Origin: an uncultured Bartonella sp.
GTDB lineage: Bacteria; Pseudomonadota; Alphaproteobacteria; Rhizobiales; Rhizobiaceae
NCBI GenBank assembly: GCA_945285915.1
Contig: CALYQL010000001.1
Coordinates: 1 to 64,000 of the forward strand
DNA length: 64,000 bases
Direction of reading: 5' to 3'
The translations under genes and the position numbers were made by a program. Shown in pieces: positions 18,143 through 27,436 of the stretch; positions within the stretch are counted from its first letter, which is position 1; the number at the start of each line of letters is the position of its first letter. The notes beneath the pieces were generated by a model. The model searched no databases, was not told the origin of the DNA, and saw only the letters and a list, made by a program, of their open reading frames with translations.

Positions 18143-18880
18143 TTAAGACGTTTTGCCGCCCAGTGTGCGAATTGCTTGGCTACCCATTTCTTCCTGTTGG
18201 CGCAGCAGTGACTCGACACGTTCAAAAGCTCTTGTAACCTCAATAAGACGGGTCATTTCGATGACACCGTTAACATTGGAATTTTCAATAAAACCTTGCA
18301 CCACGCCATTAGCAGCATCACCTTGTATTGGCACAGGTTGCTTATCTGGAATGACAGATGCATTAGGCCCATAGCGCAATGTGCTATTAGGCTGAAACTG
18401 ATAAAGACCTATAGCACCGACTTGAATATTATTCTGGTAAATGCCGCCATCGGCAGAAATGCGTGGGGCGCCATTGGCTGGGTTAATTTGAAGTGGCGCG
18501 CCACCATTATCAAGAAAAGGATACCCCATTACCGAGACAAGCCCGCCATCCGGCGTCATAACCATACGCCCATCACGTGTATATACTTGGCCTGCCGGTG
18601 TCTGTAACGAAAAGTAGGAATCTCCATTAACGGCAACATCTAAAGCATTGCCCGTTTGGGTAACTGGACCGCGATCTGTCGCGATATAACTTTTTCCTGC
18701 ACTACTGAAATTGATAGTTTCACTATTATCGCGGGCAACTGGTGAAACAAGCGTGTCAAACTTCATTGCCTCTGCTCTAAAACCTGGCGTATTTATATTC
18801 GCCATGTTTTGCGCAATCGTCTCCATGCGCCGTGTGAGACTAATTTGACCCGAAACACCAACATATATCGGATTTTGCAT
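18143..18880 (-). CDS. flgF: Flagellar proximal rod protein FlgF
   Basis: This 245-residue rod protein starts MQNPIYVGVSGQISLTRRMETIAQNMANINTPGFRAEAMKF and ends with NVNGVIEMTRLIEVTRAFERVESLLRQQEEMGSQAIRTLGGKTS. I chose the ATG at 18880 because AGGAAAGGACAAAG lies just upstream. A longer frame from 18922 would add 14 residues that do not fit the family. First of the rod genes after the DUF1217-type gene. Confidence 0.95.
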   Translation of the reverse strand: MQNPIYVGVSGQISLTRRMETIAQNMANINTPGFRAEAMKFDTLVSPVARDNSETINFSSAGKSYIATDRGPVTQTGNALDVAVNGDSYFSLQTPAGQVYTRDGRMVMTPDGGLVSVMGYPFLDNGGAPLQINPANGAPRISADGGIYQNNIQVGAIGLYQFQPNSTLRYGPNASVIPDKQPVPIQGDAANGVVQGFIENSNVNGVIEMTRLIEVTRAFERVESLLRQQEEMGSQAIRTLGGKTS

Positions 18881-18961
18881 TAATCTTTGTCCTTTCCTCA
18901 TCAGATGCGAAACATCTGTCAAGATTAGGCGGACAAAAGATCTGCGTTTGACGCGTTAAAA

Positions 18962-19762
18962 TCAATTTCCGCCAGGTTTAAGTGATTGCATTGCAATCAT
19001 GGATGCATTGGAAAACCCAAATGTATTTCCCGTTCCTGTACTCTGTAAAAGTGTAAGCGCTGGGCTAACCTGTGGTTGATTTTTTGCGTCATACATAGCA
19101 GAAAACCGCCCAATCAGGGTTTCAAGCTTTCCAGCATCTGCCAAATCATCAAAAGTAAGACGCGATTCCAGCAAACGTTTTTGCCCTTCAACATCTGAAG
19201 CACGCACACTGTCTGGAACACCTAATGCTGTATAAACAACATAGGAAAGCGCTTTATCCGACAAGATCTGATAAGCCCAATCATCTTGTGAGAGGGTACC
19301 GTTTTGCGACATTCCACCAACTGTGCGGGTAAAGTAAAGTGCAAGTCGGGTGCCTTCATTTTGCTCACCAACCTGCGTTTCCAAAGTTTGCTGCATATAT
19401 TTATTCACGGCAACTTTGGTGGCACTGTCTTTTTCGGTGGCTTTATCGCCATATTTGGTAAAATTGAATGCGGCGGCAAATTGTTGATAACGTTTATCTG
19501 TAAGATTTGCCGCATAATCGGCATCTGTTAAAACTTTACGCATCATGCCCTTGGCATAGCTCATATCCTCAAGGCCATAAGCTTTCATGGCATAATTAAA
19601 CAAACGCGTATCGTTTAGAAAGTCATCAACGGATCTGACACTTTTTATATTCTGGGTATAATAATCTGTCTCTCGTTTAACATCAGGTTGGTTCATAACC
19701 GTGTTAAGCGTTTTCGACATATTATCTATTGTACTTCTATAGCTGACATAAGTGCCAATCAT
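18962..19762 (-). CDS. DUF1217-type flagellar-associated protein
   Basis: This 266-residue protein begins MIGTYVSYRSTIDNMSKTL and has the repeated helical arrangement of the DUF1217 family. Recognisable parts are DDFLNDTRLFNYAMKAYGLEDMSYAKGMMRKVLTDADYAANLTD and RYQQFAAAFNF. Rhizobial genomes carry one such gene just upstream of flgF. Its function is undetermined; it is often listed as flagellar. The ATG at 19762 is preferred over 19780 because AGGGGTATCCT precedes it. It is the first gene of the minus operon and divergent from motA (235-nt spacer). Confidence 0.8.
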   Translation of the reverse strand: MIGTYVSYRSTIDNMSKTLNTVMNQPDVKRETDYYTQNIKSVRSVDDFLNDTRLFNYAMKAYGLEDMSYAKGMMRKVLTDADYAANLTDKRYQQFAAAFNFTKYGDKATEKDSATKVAVNKYMQQTLETQVGEQNEGTRLALYFTRTVGGMSQNGTLSQDDWAYQILSDKALSYVVYTALGVPDSVRASDVEGQKRLLESRLTFDDLADAGKLETLIGRFSAMYDAKNQPQVSPALTLLQSTGTGNTFGFSNASMIAMQSLKPGGN

Positions 19763-19997
19763 AGGATACCCCTTCCTCATTACGTTTGTTTTAGCCCCTG
19801 AAACTTGCCTGAAGCTGAACTAAAAACCCAAACAGAAATTTGCTCTTTAATATATATAGTTCAAAATTAGAAAATGTTAGCCAGCTCCCTATATTGCAGC
19901 ATAAATCATGCGCGATGAGCAGAAATTCTGCACACAAGCTTCACGCAAGGCCATTGAAATATAGTTTTATTGAAAGACAGATATAGGAGCATTTGCG

Positions 19998-20873
19998 TTG
20001 GGTGTTATTCTCGGTTTAGCGATTGCGCTAGGGTGCATACTCGGAAGTTTTATGGCAATGGGTGGCCATGTTTCCGTGCTTATGCAACCATGGGAATTTG
20101 TTATTATTCTTGGCGCGGCATTGGGCACGTTTGTTATTGCTAATCCATTTTCAATTATCAAAGACACTTTAAAAGCCACGTTAGAGGCTATGAAGGAATC
20201 CGTACCGAAACAAAAAGACTATCTGTCTCTTTTAGGTCTACTATATGTTTTGATGCGGGAAATGCGTTCCAAGTCGCGTTCTGAAATTGAAGGGCATTTT
20301 GATAATCCTAAAGAGTCGACCATTTTTCAGCAATATCCTGGTGTTTTGAAAGATGACTCTATTACAAATTTCATTTGTGATTATTGCCGGTTAATTCTTG
20401 TAGGAAACGCACGCCCGTTTGAAATTGAAGCTCTTATGGACGAGGAAATCCATACCCTTTCCCAAGATGCGCTCAAGTCTTACCAAGCTATGCAAACCGT
20501 AGCTGATGCCTTACCTGCCTTGGGTATTGTTGCAGCTGTTCTGGGTGTTGTCAAAGCGATGGGACACCTTAATGAATCTCCTGAAGTTTTAGGCCATTAC
20601 ATTGGTGCGGCACTTGTCGGTACATTCGGCGGAATTTTCTTTGCCTATGGTGTTTTTGCCCCGATAGCGGCAAAAATTAAACTTGTTAGAGGCAAAAAAG
20701 CAAGAATTTATAACGTCATCAAGCAAACTCTATTGGCCTATATGAATGGTGCCATGCCCCAGATAGCCCTTGAATATGGCCGTAAGACAATATCGGCAAG
20801 CGAACGTCCAACAATCGACGTTGTTGAACAGGAAGCTATCGCTGGTCAACCAGCTGAAAAAGAGGCGGCCTAA
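19998..20873 (+). CDS. motA: Flagellar motor stator protein MotA
   Basis: This 291-residue stator subunit forms the proton channel with MotB. Four membrane segments are evident: [58 protein letters not shown] and [24 protein letters not shown]. The frame starts with TTG at 19998, 8 nt after AGGAGC. The residues after it match the family N-terminus exactly where a start is expected, and no nearby ATG fits. It heads the plus-strand operon motA-fliM-unknown-fliN-fliG-flhB. Confidence 0.95.
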   Translation: MGVILGLAIALGCILGSFMAMGGHVSVLMQPWEFVIILGAALGTFVIANPFSIIKDTLKATLEAMKESVPKQKDYLSLLGLLYVLMREMRSKSRSEIEGHFDNPKESTIFQQYPGVLKDDSITNFICDYCRLILVGNARPFEIEALMDEEIHTLSQDALKSYQAMQTVADALPALGIVAAVLGVVKAMGHLNESPEVLGHYIGAALVGTFGGIFFAYGVFAPIAAKIKLVRGKKARIYNVIKQTLLAYMNGAMPQIALEYGRKTISASERPTIDVVEQEAIAGQPAEKEAA

Positions 20874-20876
20874 ACC

Positions 20877-21932
20877 ATGTCTGAGGCAAGCAAAGATAAC
20901 AAAGACGGGCTTAAGTCTACTGACAAAAAAGCCTCCGCCACAAAGTCGAAAGTCAACGAAACAGATAAACCCAATGGAACACATCCATCGCAGGGCGATG
21001 ATGCAGCTACTGAAAAGAAAAAAGATGTTTTAGCAGAACATATTTTGCAGGCTGCTGGTCTTTCCAGCGATGATTTAATGTCATTCCAGCATGTTTTCGG
21101 TGATGCGTCCAGCAATCTTTGTACGCGCTTAGCACAATATACTTCTGCAACATTTGTCTCAGAAGTAAAATCGCTCGACACATTGAAAGCCGATGCACTT
21201 TCGAAAGTAATTGGCAGCGAAACCCTTATTATTAGGTTTGAAGCCGACCGGTGGGGTGGCGATGTCCTGTTTGTGCTGGATGCCAATCTCGTAAGCCTTG
21301 TAACGGACGCTTTTTTTGGTGCATCTGAACCAATGGCTATCAATAGAAATGGTCGCCCGTTTAGTGCAGTAGAAAATAAAACCGGTGAGACGCTGGCTAA
21401 ATTATTATCCTATGCAATGGATGATGTTTTTGGCAATGGCGACGGGTCGTTATTCAGCTTCAAAGAAACCATTCAAGCGCAGCAATTTGATATCAATAAT
21501 TTTCAGCATTTACGGATGTTTTCCTGTGTCCTTTCCATCAAAATAGGTGAAGCTGACGCAAATCTGAATTTATTAATGCCAAGAAGTTGCCATAGACCAA
21601 TTCAGGAAGCTGTCACACGGGTTTTGCGTGCACCATCTACCCGAACAGACCCCTTATGGGCAAAGCGACTGCGCCAAGAAGTTAGCCGTGCCCATGTTGG
21701 TATTGAAGCTTACATTTTGCAAGGGACAATGACACTCAATGATTTAATGCATCTTAAAATTGGACAAGTTCTGCCACTGCCAATTCATGCGGTCAAACAA
21801 ATCAGATTACGGAGTGGTGATAAGCCGCTCTACAAGTGTTCTTTAGGTAAAGTAGGATCAAATTTTTCGGTAAAAGTCTCGGACCTTATCGATGAAGAAG
21901 AGGAAATGTATGATGAGCTGGTTCATAGTTAA
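20877..21932 (+). CDS. fliM: Flagellar switch protein FliM (divergent)
   Basis: This 351-residue C-ring protein has a long charged, low-complexity N-terminus (about 50 residues of Lys/Asp/Thr). The CheC-like middle domain (ENKTGETLAKLLSYAMDDVF) and the SpoA domain at the C-terminus (HVGIEAYILQGTMTLNDLMHLKIGQVLPLPIHAVKQIRLRSGDKPLYKCSLGKVGSNFSVKVS) follow. The usual N-terminal CheY-P docking motif (EIDALL) is not visible. The gene follows motA by 3 nt and overlaps the next gene by about 23 nt. Confidence 0.93.
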   Translation: MSEASKDNKDGLKSTDKKASATKSKVNETDKPNGTHPSQGDDAATEKKKDVLAEHILQAAGLSSDDLMSFQHVFGDASSNLCTRLAQYTSATFVSEVKSLDTLKADALSKVIGSETLIIRFEADRWGGDVLFVLDANLVSLVTDAFFGASEPMAINRNGRPFSAVENKTGETLAKLLSYAMDDVFGNGDGSLFSFKETIQAQQFDINNFQHLRMFSCVLSIKIGEADANLNLLMPRSCHRPIQEAVTRVLRAPSTRTDPLWAKRLRQEVSRAHVGIEAYILQGTMTLNDLMHLKIGQVLPLPIHAVKQIRLRSGDKPLYKCSLGKVGSNFSVKVSDLIDEEEEMYDELVHS

Positions 21933-22380
21933 TATTGTGGGTGCTATTCTGGCAATGATTTCTCTTGGGGTTTTCATTATCACATCCCGTAAACTTGCCA
22001 GCACAATACGGTTGGGGCGTGAGCTTGCACAGCAAGTGCATGCTGCGACGTCAAGTCTTGACCATGCCATTCAAGCATTGCGTGAAGAACACCAAGATTT
22101 TCGTGATGAAAATCGTAAACTGGATGCACGTATTACGGAATCTGCTCGCATTCGCAGAGAAGTGGACCGCTCTGTTGCGCATATGGAAACTGTGCGCAAT
22201 CAATTGCAGAACGATTTTAACCGTTTACGCGGCATACTCACAGCTCAAGCCCACGGTCCATCTTCAGGGTCTTCACCTTCCCATTCAGCCTCTCAGCAAA
22301 CATTACAACAAAAAGGTCTTCCGGTTTTTGTCCAGCGTAGAGTTCATAGAGCCGACTTAAAAAATACAGTTCAGCTATAA
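21910..22380 (+). CDS. Membrane-anchored coiled-coil protein between fliM and fliN (DUF6468-like)
   Basis: This 156-residue protein starts inside the end of fliM. I chose ATG 21910 (MMSWFIVNIVGAIL) because AGAGGAAATGT lies just before it; a longer start at 21892 is possible. One N-terminal membrane helix (about residues 3-24) is followed by a coiled coil. The coil runs from about residue 35 to 105 (LDHAIQALREEHQDFRDENRKLDARI). A Ser/Gln-rich tail follows. From memory it resembles short alphaproteobacterial proteins (DUF6468-type) found beside fliM and fliN. Function is unknown. Confidence 0.7.
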   Translation: MMSWFIVNIVGAILAMISLGVFIITSRKLASTIRLGRELAQQVHAATSSLDHAIQALREEHQDFRDENRKLDARITESARIRREVDRSVAHMETVRNQLQNDFNRLRGILTAQAHGPSSGSSPSHSASQQTLQQKGLPVFVQRRVHRADLKNTVQL

Positions 22381-22418
22381 CTGATTATTGGAACACACTA
22401 GAATAAGCGGTGAATAAT

Positions 22419-22964
22419 ATGACCGATCAACCGACCCAAACTGATAAATCTGCAAGTTCACAAGCTGGTTCGTCTGCCAGCGCAACGGATGAGCAATCGC
22501 ATAGCGACGCACAACGCAACCAATCCGATATTCATGGATCTGATGCTACGGCTAAAACATCGCAAACGGCCTCGTCACATTCTGATGCTTCTTCCAAGGC
22601 TACAAATAGTGATTTTGCTGGGGGTGCACATAAAGCTGCTGGTGCAACTTTTTCATCGAATACTTCCAACCATGGCAATTCACAGGCGCAACCAAATCAA
22701 ACGAATTCTGCAGATCACCCCGGTAATGCCGATCTTATCATGAGTATTCCTGTAGAAGTGCAGGTTGTTTTAGGGGGCACGACCATGCCGGTTGCCACCT
22801 TGATGAATTTGGGTCGTGGTGCTGTCATCACGCTTGATAAGCAGATCGGAGATCCGGTTGATATTGTGGTGAATGGCCGCGTAATCGCGCGTGGAGAAGT
22901 CATTGTGATGGAAGATGATTCATCACGTTTTGGAGTAAGTTTGACCGAAATTATCGGTAAATAA
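22419..22964 (+). CDS. fliN: Flagellar switch protein FliN
   Basis: This 181-residue C-ring protein has a low-complexity N-terminal half rich in Ser, Thr, Ala, Gln and Asn (residues 1-100). The SpoA/FliN domain follows ([74 protein letters not shown]). I chose the ATG at 22419, which has GGTGA 5 nt upstream. A GTG three codons earlier is possible. It sits in the switch operon between the membrane coiled-coil gene and fliG. Confidence 0.95.
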   Translation: MTDQPTQTDKSASSQAGSSASATDEQSHSDAQRNQSDIHGSDATAKTSQTASSHSDASSKATNSDFAGGAHKAAGATFSSNTSNHGNSQAQPNQTNSADHPGNADLIMSIPVEVQVVLGGTTMPVATLMNLGRGAVITLDKQIGDPVDIVVNGRVIARGEVIVMEDDSSRFGVSLTEIIGK

Positions 22965-22992
22965 AATATAATAAGGCGTTTGAAAGACGGTT

Positions 22993-24132
22993 ATGGCGCA
23001 ATCTGAACAAGACAGCGATGTGAAAAGCGAAGATCCGGTGGTTGATGAAACTGCATCGGAAAAGCCAAAAACATCGTCTGTTATTGATAACCTTACAGGA
23101 CAACAAAAAGTAGCGGCATTACTTGTTGCAATGGGTAAACCTGCAGCGGCAAAAGTGCTTAAACATTTTTCGCCAGAAGATTTGCGTCGGTTAAGTGGCC
23201 AAGCACATACACTTCCTAATATCACGCCTGATGATTTTGATATATTGGTCAGACAGTTTGAAGACGCTTTTGCGGAAGGCGCATCTTTTTCCCAAGCTGG
23301 TGAACGATTTGACACGCTTGTTCAGGAAACACTGCCTGAAGATGAAGCTGCAAAGGTACTCGACCCCAATGCAACGCCTGCCCTACCCTTGGAAAGTCTT
23401 TGGGATATTATGGGCAAGATGTCTGCCGAAGAGTTACAAAACTATCTTTCGCAAGAACATCCGCAAGTTCTCGCTTATATTATTTCACGCCTGCCATCTG
23501 ATCTTGCAGCAAAATTGTTACTTGCGCAAACAATGGCCATACGGGGCGATGTCATTCGCCGGACATTGCATTTACGTGCGGTATTACCAGTTGTTGACGA
23601 GATATTAGATCAAGCGTTACGGCCGCTATTCTCACAAAAAGGCGATACGGCGGAACAATCGCATTATGGCGAAGTGGCAACGATTTTAAATCAGCTCGAC
23701 AAGAGTGATGTTGACGAAATGTTGGCAAGTCTCGATGGTCTTGATCCAGATGATCTGGAAAAGATAAAATCCAAATTATTTGTATTTGATGACATTCCGC
23801 GCCTCACTGCACGCGCACGCTTACTGCTGTTTGATGATATACCAACAGATGTCATTATAACTGCTCTACGAGGTGCCGATAAAAATATCGTTGATGTTAT
23901 TTTAAGCTCATTGTCCCAACGCAGCCGTCGTATGGTTGAAGCGGAATTGAAATCGCCGAACGATGTATTGACGCAAGTTGATATTACAAATGCACGACGC
24001 ACGATTGCGCAAGACGCTATCAAATTGGCCAATGAAGGAAAAATAACACTGACAAGCGATGCCGACGCTGCACAAGATAGCAATGGGGTTCCAAACACGG
24101 AAGGTGACGAAGGGAAGGCTTCCTCAAAATGA
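22993..24132 (+). CDS. fliG: Flagellar motor switch protein FliG
   Basis: This 379-residue C-ring protein couples the rotor to the stator. The N-terminal FliF-binding domain (LTGQQKVAALLVAMGKPAAAKVLKHF), middle domain with the EHPQVLAYIISRLPSDLAAKLL motif and C-terminal torque domain are all present. The last carries FDDIPRLTARARLLLFDDIPTDVIITALRGADKNIVDVILSSLSQRSRRMVEAEL. A variable polar extension follows. Length is slightly over the family average because of added termini. Confidence 0.96.
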   Translation: MAQSEQDSDVKSEDPVVDETASEKPKTSSVIDNLTGQQKVAALLVAMGKPAAAKVLKHFSPEDLRRLSGQAHTLPNITPDDFDILVRQFEDAFAEGASFSQAGERFDTLVQETLPEDEAAKVLDPNATPALPLESLWDIMGKMSAEELQNYLSQEHPQVLAYIISRLPSDLAAKLLLAQTMAIRGDVIRRTLHLRAVLPVVDEILDQALRPLFSQKGDTAEQSHYGEVATILNQLDKSDVDEMLASLDGLDPDDLEKIKSKLFVFDDIPRLTARARLLLFDDIPTDVIITALRGADKNIVDVILSSLSQRSRRMVEAELKSPNDVLTQVDITNARRTIAQDAIKLANEGKITLTSDADAAQDSNGVPNTEGDEGKASSK

Positions 24133-24138
24133 TAAATT

Positions 24139-25209
24139 ATGGCTGAGGAAAAACCTGATAAAGACAGTCAAACAGAGGAACCGACCGAGCACAAAATAAG
24201 CAAAGCCGAAGAGAAGGGAAACTTGCCTTTTTCACGCGAATTGCCGACTTTTGCATCTCTTGTTGGTTACAGTATAATTGCCATTTTTGTGGCATTACCA
24301 TCAATTTCCAAACTGTCTACTTTTCTTGTCCAATGGATAGAACGTCCTGAAAGTTGGCGCCTAAATGGGGCAGAAGACATCAAGCATCTTATGTTTCTGG
24401 TGGGGGGATCTGTCGGTTTGGCTTTAGCGCCCATACTTGTTATTATTCCTGTTATAGGCATTGCGTCCTCAATGATACAAAATGCTCCACGATTTGTTGG
24501 AGAAAGAATTAGACCGCAGTTTTCACGCATCTCACCATTAAATGGCTTAAATCGTATCTTTGGTAAAGCCGGCTTTGTTGAGTTTTTAAAATCTTTGGCA
24601 AAGCTGATTGGTGTTAGCCTGATTGTTTATTTTTCTTTTTTCAAAGGAAATACGGTTTTTATTGATGCCTTAGCAACCGATTCATCAGCAATACCTGAAT
24701 ATATCCGATCTGAAATTGCTCACCTTCTTATCTCTTTTGCTGTCTCTGTCGTTGCCATCGCCGGCTTCGACATTGCTTGGTCACGATTTAGCTGGAGACG
24801 AAATTTACGCATGAGCAAGCAGGAACTTCGTGATGAGCAAAAGGAAATCGAAGGTAACCCTATGGTGAAAGCACGTATGCGGTCATTAGCACGTGACCGT
24901 ATACGCCGCCAAATGATGGCCAATGTACCCAAAGCCACCATGGTTATCGCAAACCCAACACACTTTTCTGTCGCCTTACGATATCAACCACCTGCAGACT
25001 ATGCCCCTGTTGTTATTGCCAAAGGACAGGACATTTTGGCAATCAAAATCCGAGAAATAGCCACTGAACATGATATACCTGTGATTGAAAACGTGCCATT
25101 GGCACGAGCACTCTATAAACAAGTTGAAGTTGATCAAGTTATACCGCAAGAATTCTATCAAGCTGTTGCTGAATTGATTCGTTTTGTTAATAGTCAAAAG
25201 CTACAGTGA
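24139..25209 (+). CDS. flhB: Flagellar export switch protein FlhB
   Basis: This 356-residue inner-membrane protein of the export apparatus controls substrate switching. It starts with the family motif DKDSQTEEPTEHKISKAEEKGNLPFSREL. Four membrane helices span about residues 35-215. The autocleavage motif NPTH is present (MVIANPTHFSVALRYQ) and is followed by the cytoplasmic FlhB-CC fragment. The gene is 6 nt after fliG. It ends the recognisable part of the plus-strand operon. Confidence 0.96.
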   Translation: MAEEKPDKDSQTEEPTEHKISKAEEKGNLPFSRELPTFASLVGYSIIAIFVALPSISKLSTFLVQWIERPESWRLNGAEDIKHLMFLVGGSVGLALAPILVIIPVIGIASSMIQNAPRFVGERIRPQFSRISPLNGLNRIFGKAGFVEFLKSLAKLIGVSLIVYFSFFKGNTVFIDALATDSSAIPEYIRSEIAHLLISFAVSVVAIAGFDIAWSRFSWRRNLRMSKQELRDEQKEIEGNPMVKARMRSLARDRIRRQMMANVPKATMVIANPTHFSVALRYQPPADYAPVVIAKGQDILAIKIREIATEHDIPVIENVPLARALYKQVEVDQVIPQEFYQAVAELIRFVNSQKLQ

Positions 25210-25247
25210 CAGAATAAATATCGTTCTAGTTCAATTTAAACTGTGTC

Positions 25248-25685
25248 GTGAAAAATAAAATGAGCGAAGATACTTTGAATGAAATGCGTGAAATGATGAT
25301 TGCCAAACAAGTGGCTCGTATCATACCAGAAATCAAACTGGTCGACGCGGCTGATTTCATCGCGTATATCCATGACGAGCATTTTGCCAATATCACCGAC
25401 ATTATTGATGCAGCCACTGAACTACACTTCTATCCCCATACAATGCGTTTTGGGCATAATGGAAGTTACTTATTGGATTGGGATACACCACCAACGATCA
25501 CGCTTGATATGGAATTTTCTAATGAAGGCGTTACGGCATATTTCCAGATTATCATGTCGCCTGGAGGGTTTGCTATCCAACTGGAAAACATAGTTTTTGA
25601 AAATCCTGGTGATGACGATACGAATACCCGTATTTTGATGCAAGCCCTTGATGATGCCCGCATTCAAAACATACAAGCCCACTAA
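25248..25685 (+). CDS. Unrecognised acidic protein after flhB
   Basis: This 145-residue soluble-looking protein lies 38 nt after flhB on the same strand. The frame opens with GTG at 25248, while an ATG at 25260 (MSEDTLNEMREMM) is an equally possible start. An N-terminal helical part is followed by an acidic beta-rich section (LLDWDTPPTITLDMEFSNEGVTAYFQIIMSPGGFAIQLENIVF). It ends in a charged helix. No signal peptide or membrane helix is seen. I do not recognise a family. Its operon position suggests a motility link. Confidence 0.65.
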   Translation: MKNKMSEDTLNEMREMMIAKQVARIIPEIKLVDAADFIAYIHDEHFANITDIIDAATELHFYPHTMRFGHNGSYLLDWDTPPTITLDMEFSNEGVTAYFQIIMSPGGFAIQLENIVFENPGDDDTNTRILMQALDDARIQNIQAH

Positions 25686-25711
25686 AGGCATCGTAACATA
25701 TTAAAAGAAAA

Positions 25712-25726
25712 GGCGCATAGCGCGCC
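25712..25726 (-). terminator. Intrinsic terminator of the flhA-to-unknown minus-strand operon
   Basis: GGCGC (25712-25716) and GCGCC (25722-25726) form a 5-bp stem. On the minus strand the hairpin is followed by TTTTCTTTT. It lies 43 nt past the stop of the minus-strand gene ending at 25770. On the plus strand it could weakly serve the flhB operon. Confidence 0.7.
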
Positions 25727-25769
25727 CTATTTCCAAACAATCCAATAAGATCAATAGCTGCTTTTGCTG

Positions 25770-26234
25770 TTATTTTACTTTATTCATATCTCTAACCTGG
25801 TCTGCTGGAATATAATTAAACTGCTCAACCATAAGATCTTTAATAACGGGCTCAGGAAAGCGCTGATTAACCCCGTCAATAATTTGTTTTTTCACATCAT
25901 CAAACTTTACTCGTTCGATTTTTTTCGTGTCGGAATATGAGCCGAAAAATATTCTGAAAACCTCATCGTTCACAAAAATCCCCAAAGGCACATTCAACTT
26001 GTGTTTTACATTTGAATCGACCGTGTAAATGAGCTGAGAAATAATATAGCCGTTCACTTTTCCATCAGCTAAAATTGGTACACTCATGACATCAGTCCGA
26101 TCATAATCAATCGTCGGACCTACATTTTCTGTTGCATCTGCTGATTTTGGTTCAGAGTTTATCTTGATGCCCAGCATCAGGGTTCCTAAAGCAACCACGC
26201 ATACCCACAAACCAATGGCAACAATTTTTATCAT
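25770..26234 (-). CDS. Membrane-anchored periplasmic protein of unknown function in the flagellar cluster
   Basis: This 154-residue protein has one N-terminal membrane helix (MIKIVAIGLWVCVVALGTLMLGIKI) and a periplasmic domain of about 120 residues. The domain contains LADGKVNGYIISQLIYTVDSN, VFRIFFGS and a helical end (FDDVKKQIIDGVNQRFPEPVIKDLMVEQFNYIPADQVRDM). Size and layout (single anchor, beta strands, C-terminal helix and final strand) recall FliL. No sequence identity to the FliL at 9671 is evident. The start overlaps the FlgN-like gene by 4 nt. It is the last gene of its operon. Confidence 0.7.
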   Translation of the reverse strand: MIKIVAIGLWVCVVALGTLMLGIKINSEPKSADATENVGPTIDYDRTDVMSVPILADGKVNGYIISQLIYTVDSNVKHKLNVPLGIFVNDEVFRIFFGSYSDTKKIERVKFDDVKKQIIDGVNQRFPEPVIKDLMVEQFNYIPADQVRDMNKVK

Positions 26235-26674
26235 TTATAGCGCCCATTATTGACTGAATATGGGTCATAGGTTCCGTCAGTTTCCTGCTGTCGTGCTGCA
26301 TCTTGGATCATTTGAGAAAGTTCGCTGACGGCCTCAAGATGCACTTTCAACAATTCACTGTTCCGCTCAAGCTTTGTTGCCAAACCACGCAATAATATTT
26401 CAAGCTCAGTTTTAACCATATCATTCATATATTTGGCGACTTCCTCCATAGATTGGTTCAAATCGCGCAAACCGCGCGTCTTACGCGCATTAATATCATT
26501 GAAGTTGGGATTTTGATTTTTTTCCAGAGCCTCTGTCTCGTAGTCGACAACGTCTTCAAGGCTGCTCACTGCGGCTGTGAATCTCGCCACTGCGATCACA
26601 CGTCCAATAGGATCATCTTTTTTCTTTTTTGTAATAGATGATATTAACCCTTTTCCCTGCTCCGTTAACGGCAT
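26231..26674 (-). CDS. FlgN-like flagellar chaperone
   Basis: This 147-residue, almost entirely helical protein has long amphipathic helices (NARKTRGLRDLNQSMEEVAKYM, then LLRGLATKLERNSELLKVHLEAVSELSQMIQDAAR). It ends in a short DGTYDPYS segment. This is the length, helical content and ending expected of FlgN, the chaperone for FlgK and FlgL. Genes of this type follow flgJ in several rhizobia. Assignment is by pattern and context; flgK and flgL are not in the window. Confidence 0.55.
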   Translation of the reverse strand: MPLTEQGKGLISSITKKKKDDPIGRVIAVARFTAAVSSLEDVVDYETEALEKNQNPNFNDINARKTRGLRDLNQSMEEVAKYMNDMVKTELEILLRGLATKLERNSELLKVHLEAVSELSQMIQDAARQQETDGTYDPYSVNNGRYK

Positions 26675-26721
26675 AAGAAATTCCCTTTCATTTTATGATA
26701 ACCATTGCCGCGCGCACATCA

Positions 26722-27321
26722 TCAGGTATTTTTTGTCATATGTTGGCGGACAAGATTAATCTCATTGCTGTGAACGATATTATCGATTGTGGCTTGTGGA
26801 TTTTTGCTTGCTCTGGCAAGCTTTCCCAAACCATGAGTAGAGTTTAGCTCATTCGTCAATTCCACATTGGCTTGTCTCATCTGCTGGTTATTTTCCAACA
26901 TTTTAGCAACGCCAATGCCACCATGATCGGCCATTTCTTTTGCCATCGATTCAGCCATCATGGATTTCCAGAATTCGCCAGCCTGCCCCTTACCGAAAAC
27001 AGAGGGCGTGTCAGTGGTAAACATATTTTGGATAAATGTTTGCAACATGAAAGCTTCAAACTTCTTGTAAGCTTCCACATTATCTCCGCCTTCTGGCTTC
27101 AATTTGTATTTGACCTGATTAATTGATTGATTTGACAGAGGTTGCGATGTTGTTCCATCAGCATTAGTCAATTGGGCAAATGAATTTCCGTTGGCTAGTT
27201 GATTAACAGCACGAACAGCACTTTGTGCATTGCGCAATTTTTCCACCGATGCCCGATATTCGAGTGGATCTGCAGCCCGAGAAACATCCAACACCAAATC
27301 AGAAGGCGGTTTTATAGCCAT
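26722..27321 (-). CDS. flgJ: Rod-binding protein FlgJ, single domain
   Basis: This 199-residue protein carries only the rod-binding (rod-capping) domain: YKKFEAFMLQTFIQNMFTTDTPSVFGKGQAGEFWKSMMAESMAKEMADHGGIGVAKML. The muramidase domain found in enterobacterial FlgJ is absent, as is normal in alphaproteobacteria, where a separate SltF cuts peptidoglycan. A candidate for that partner begins at the left window edge. The C-terminus adds about 50 residues of unknown role. Confidence 0.88.
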   Translation of the reverse strand: MAIKPPSDLVLDVSRAADPLEYRASVEKLRNAQSAVRAVNQLANGNSFAQLTNADGTTSQPLSNQSINQVKYKLKPEGGDNVEAYKKFEAFMLQTFIQNMFTTDTPSVFGKGQAGEFWKSMMAESMAKEMADHGGIGVAKMLENNQQMRQANVELTNELNSTHGLGKLARASKNPQATIDNIVHSNEINLVRQHMTKNT

Positions 27322-27436
27322 TTCTACCTCTTCAAGCTTATGTCCGTAACAAACCGGATTATGCTTAGAATAAGAATATCTGTGCGATTTTATACGTTTA
27401 CGATATTCCTAAGGCTATAAATATAGGCTGCGAAGC

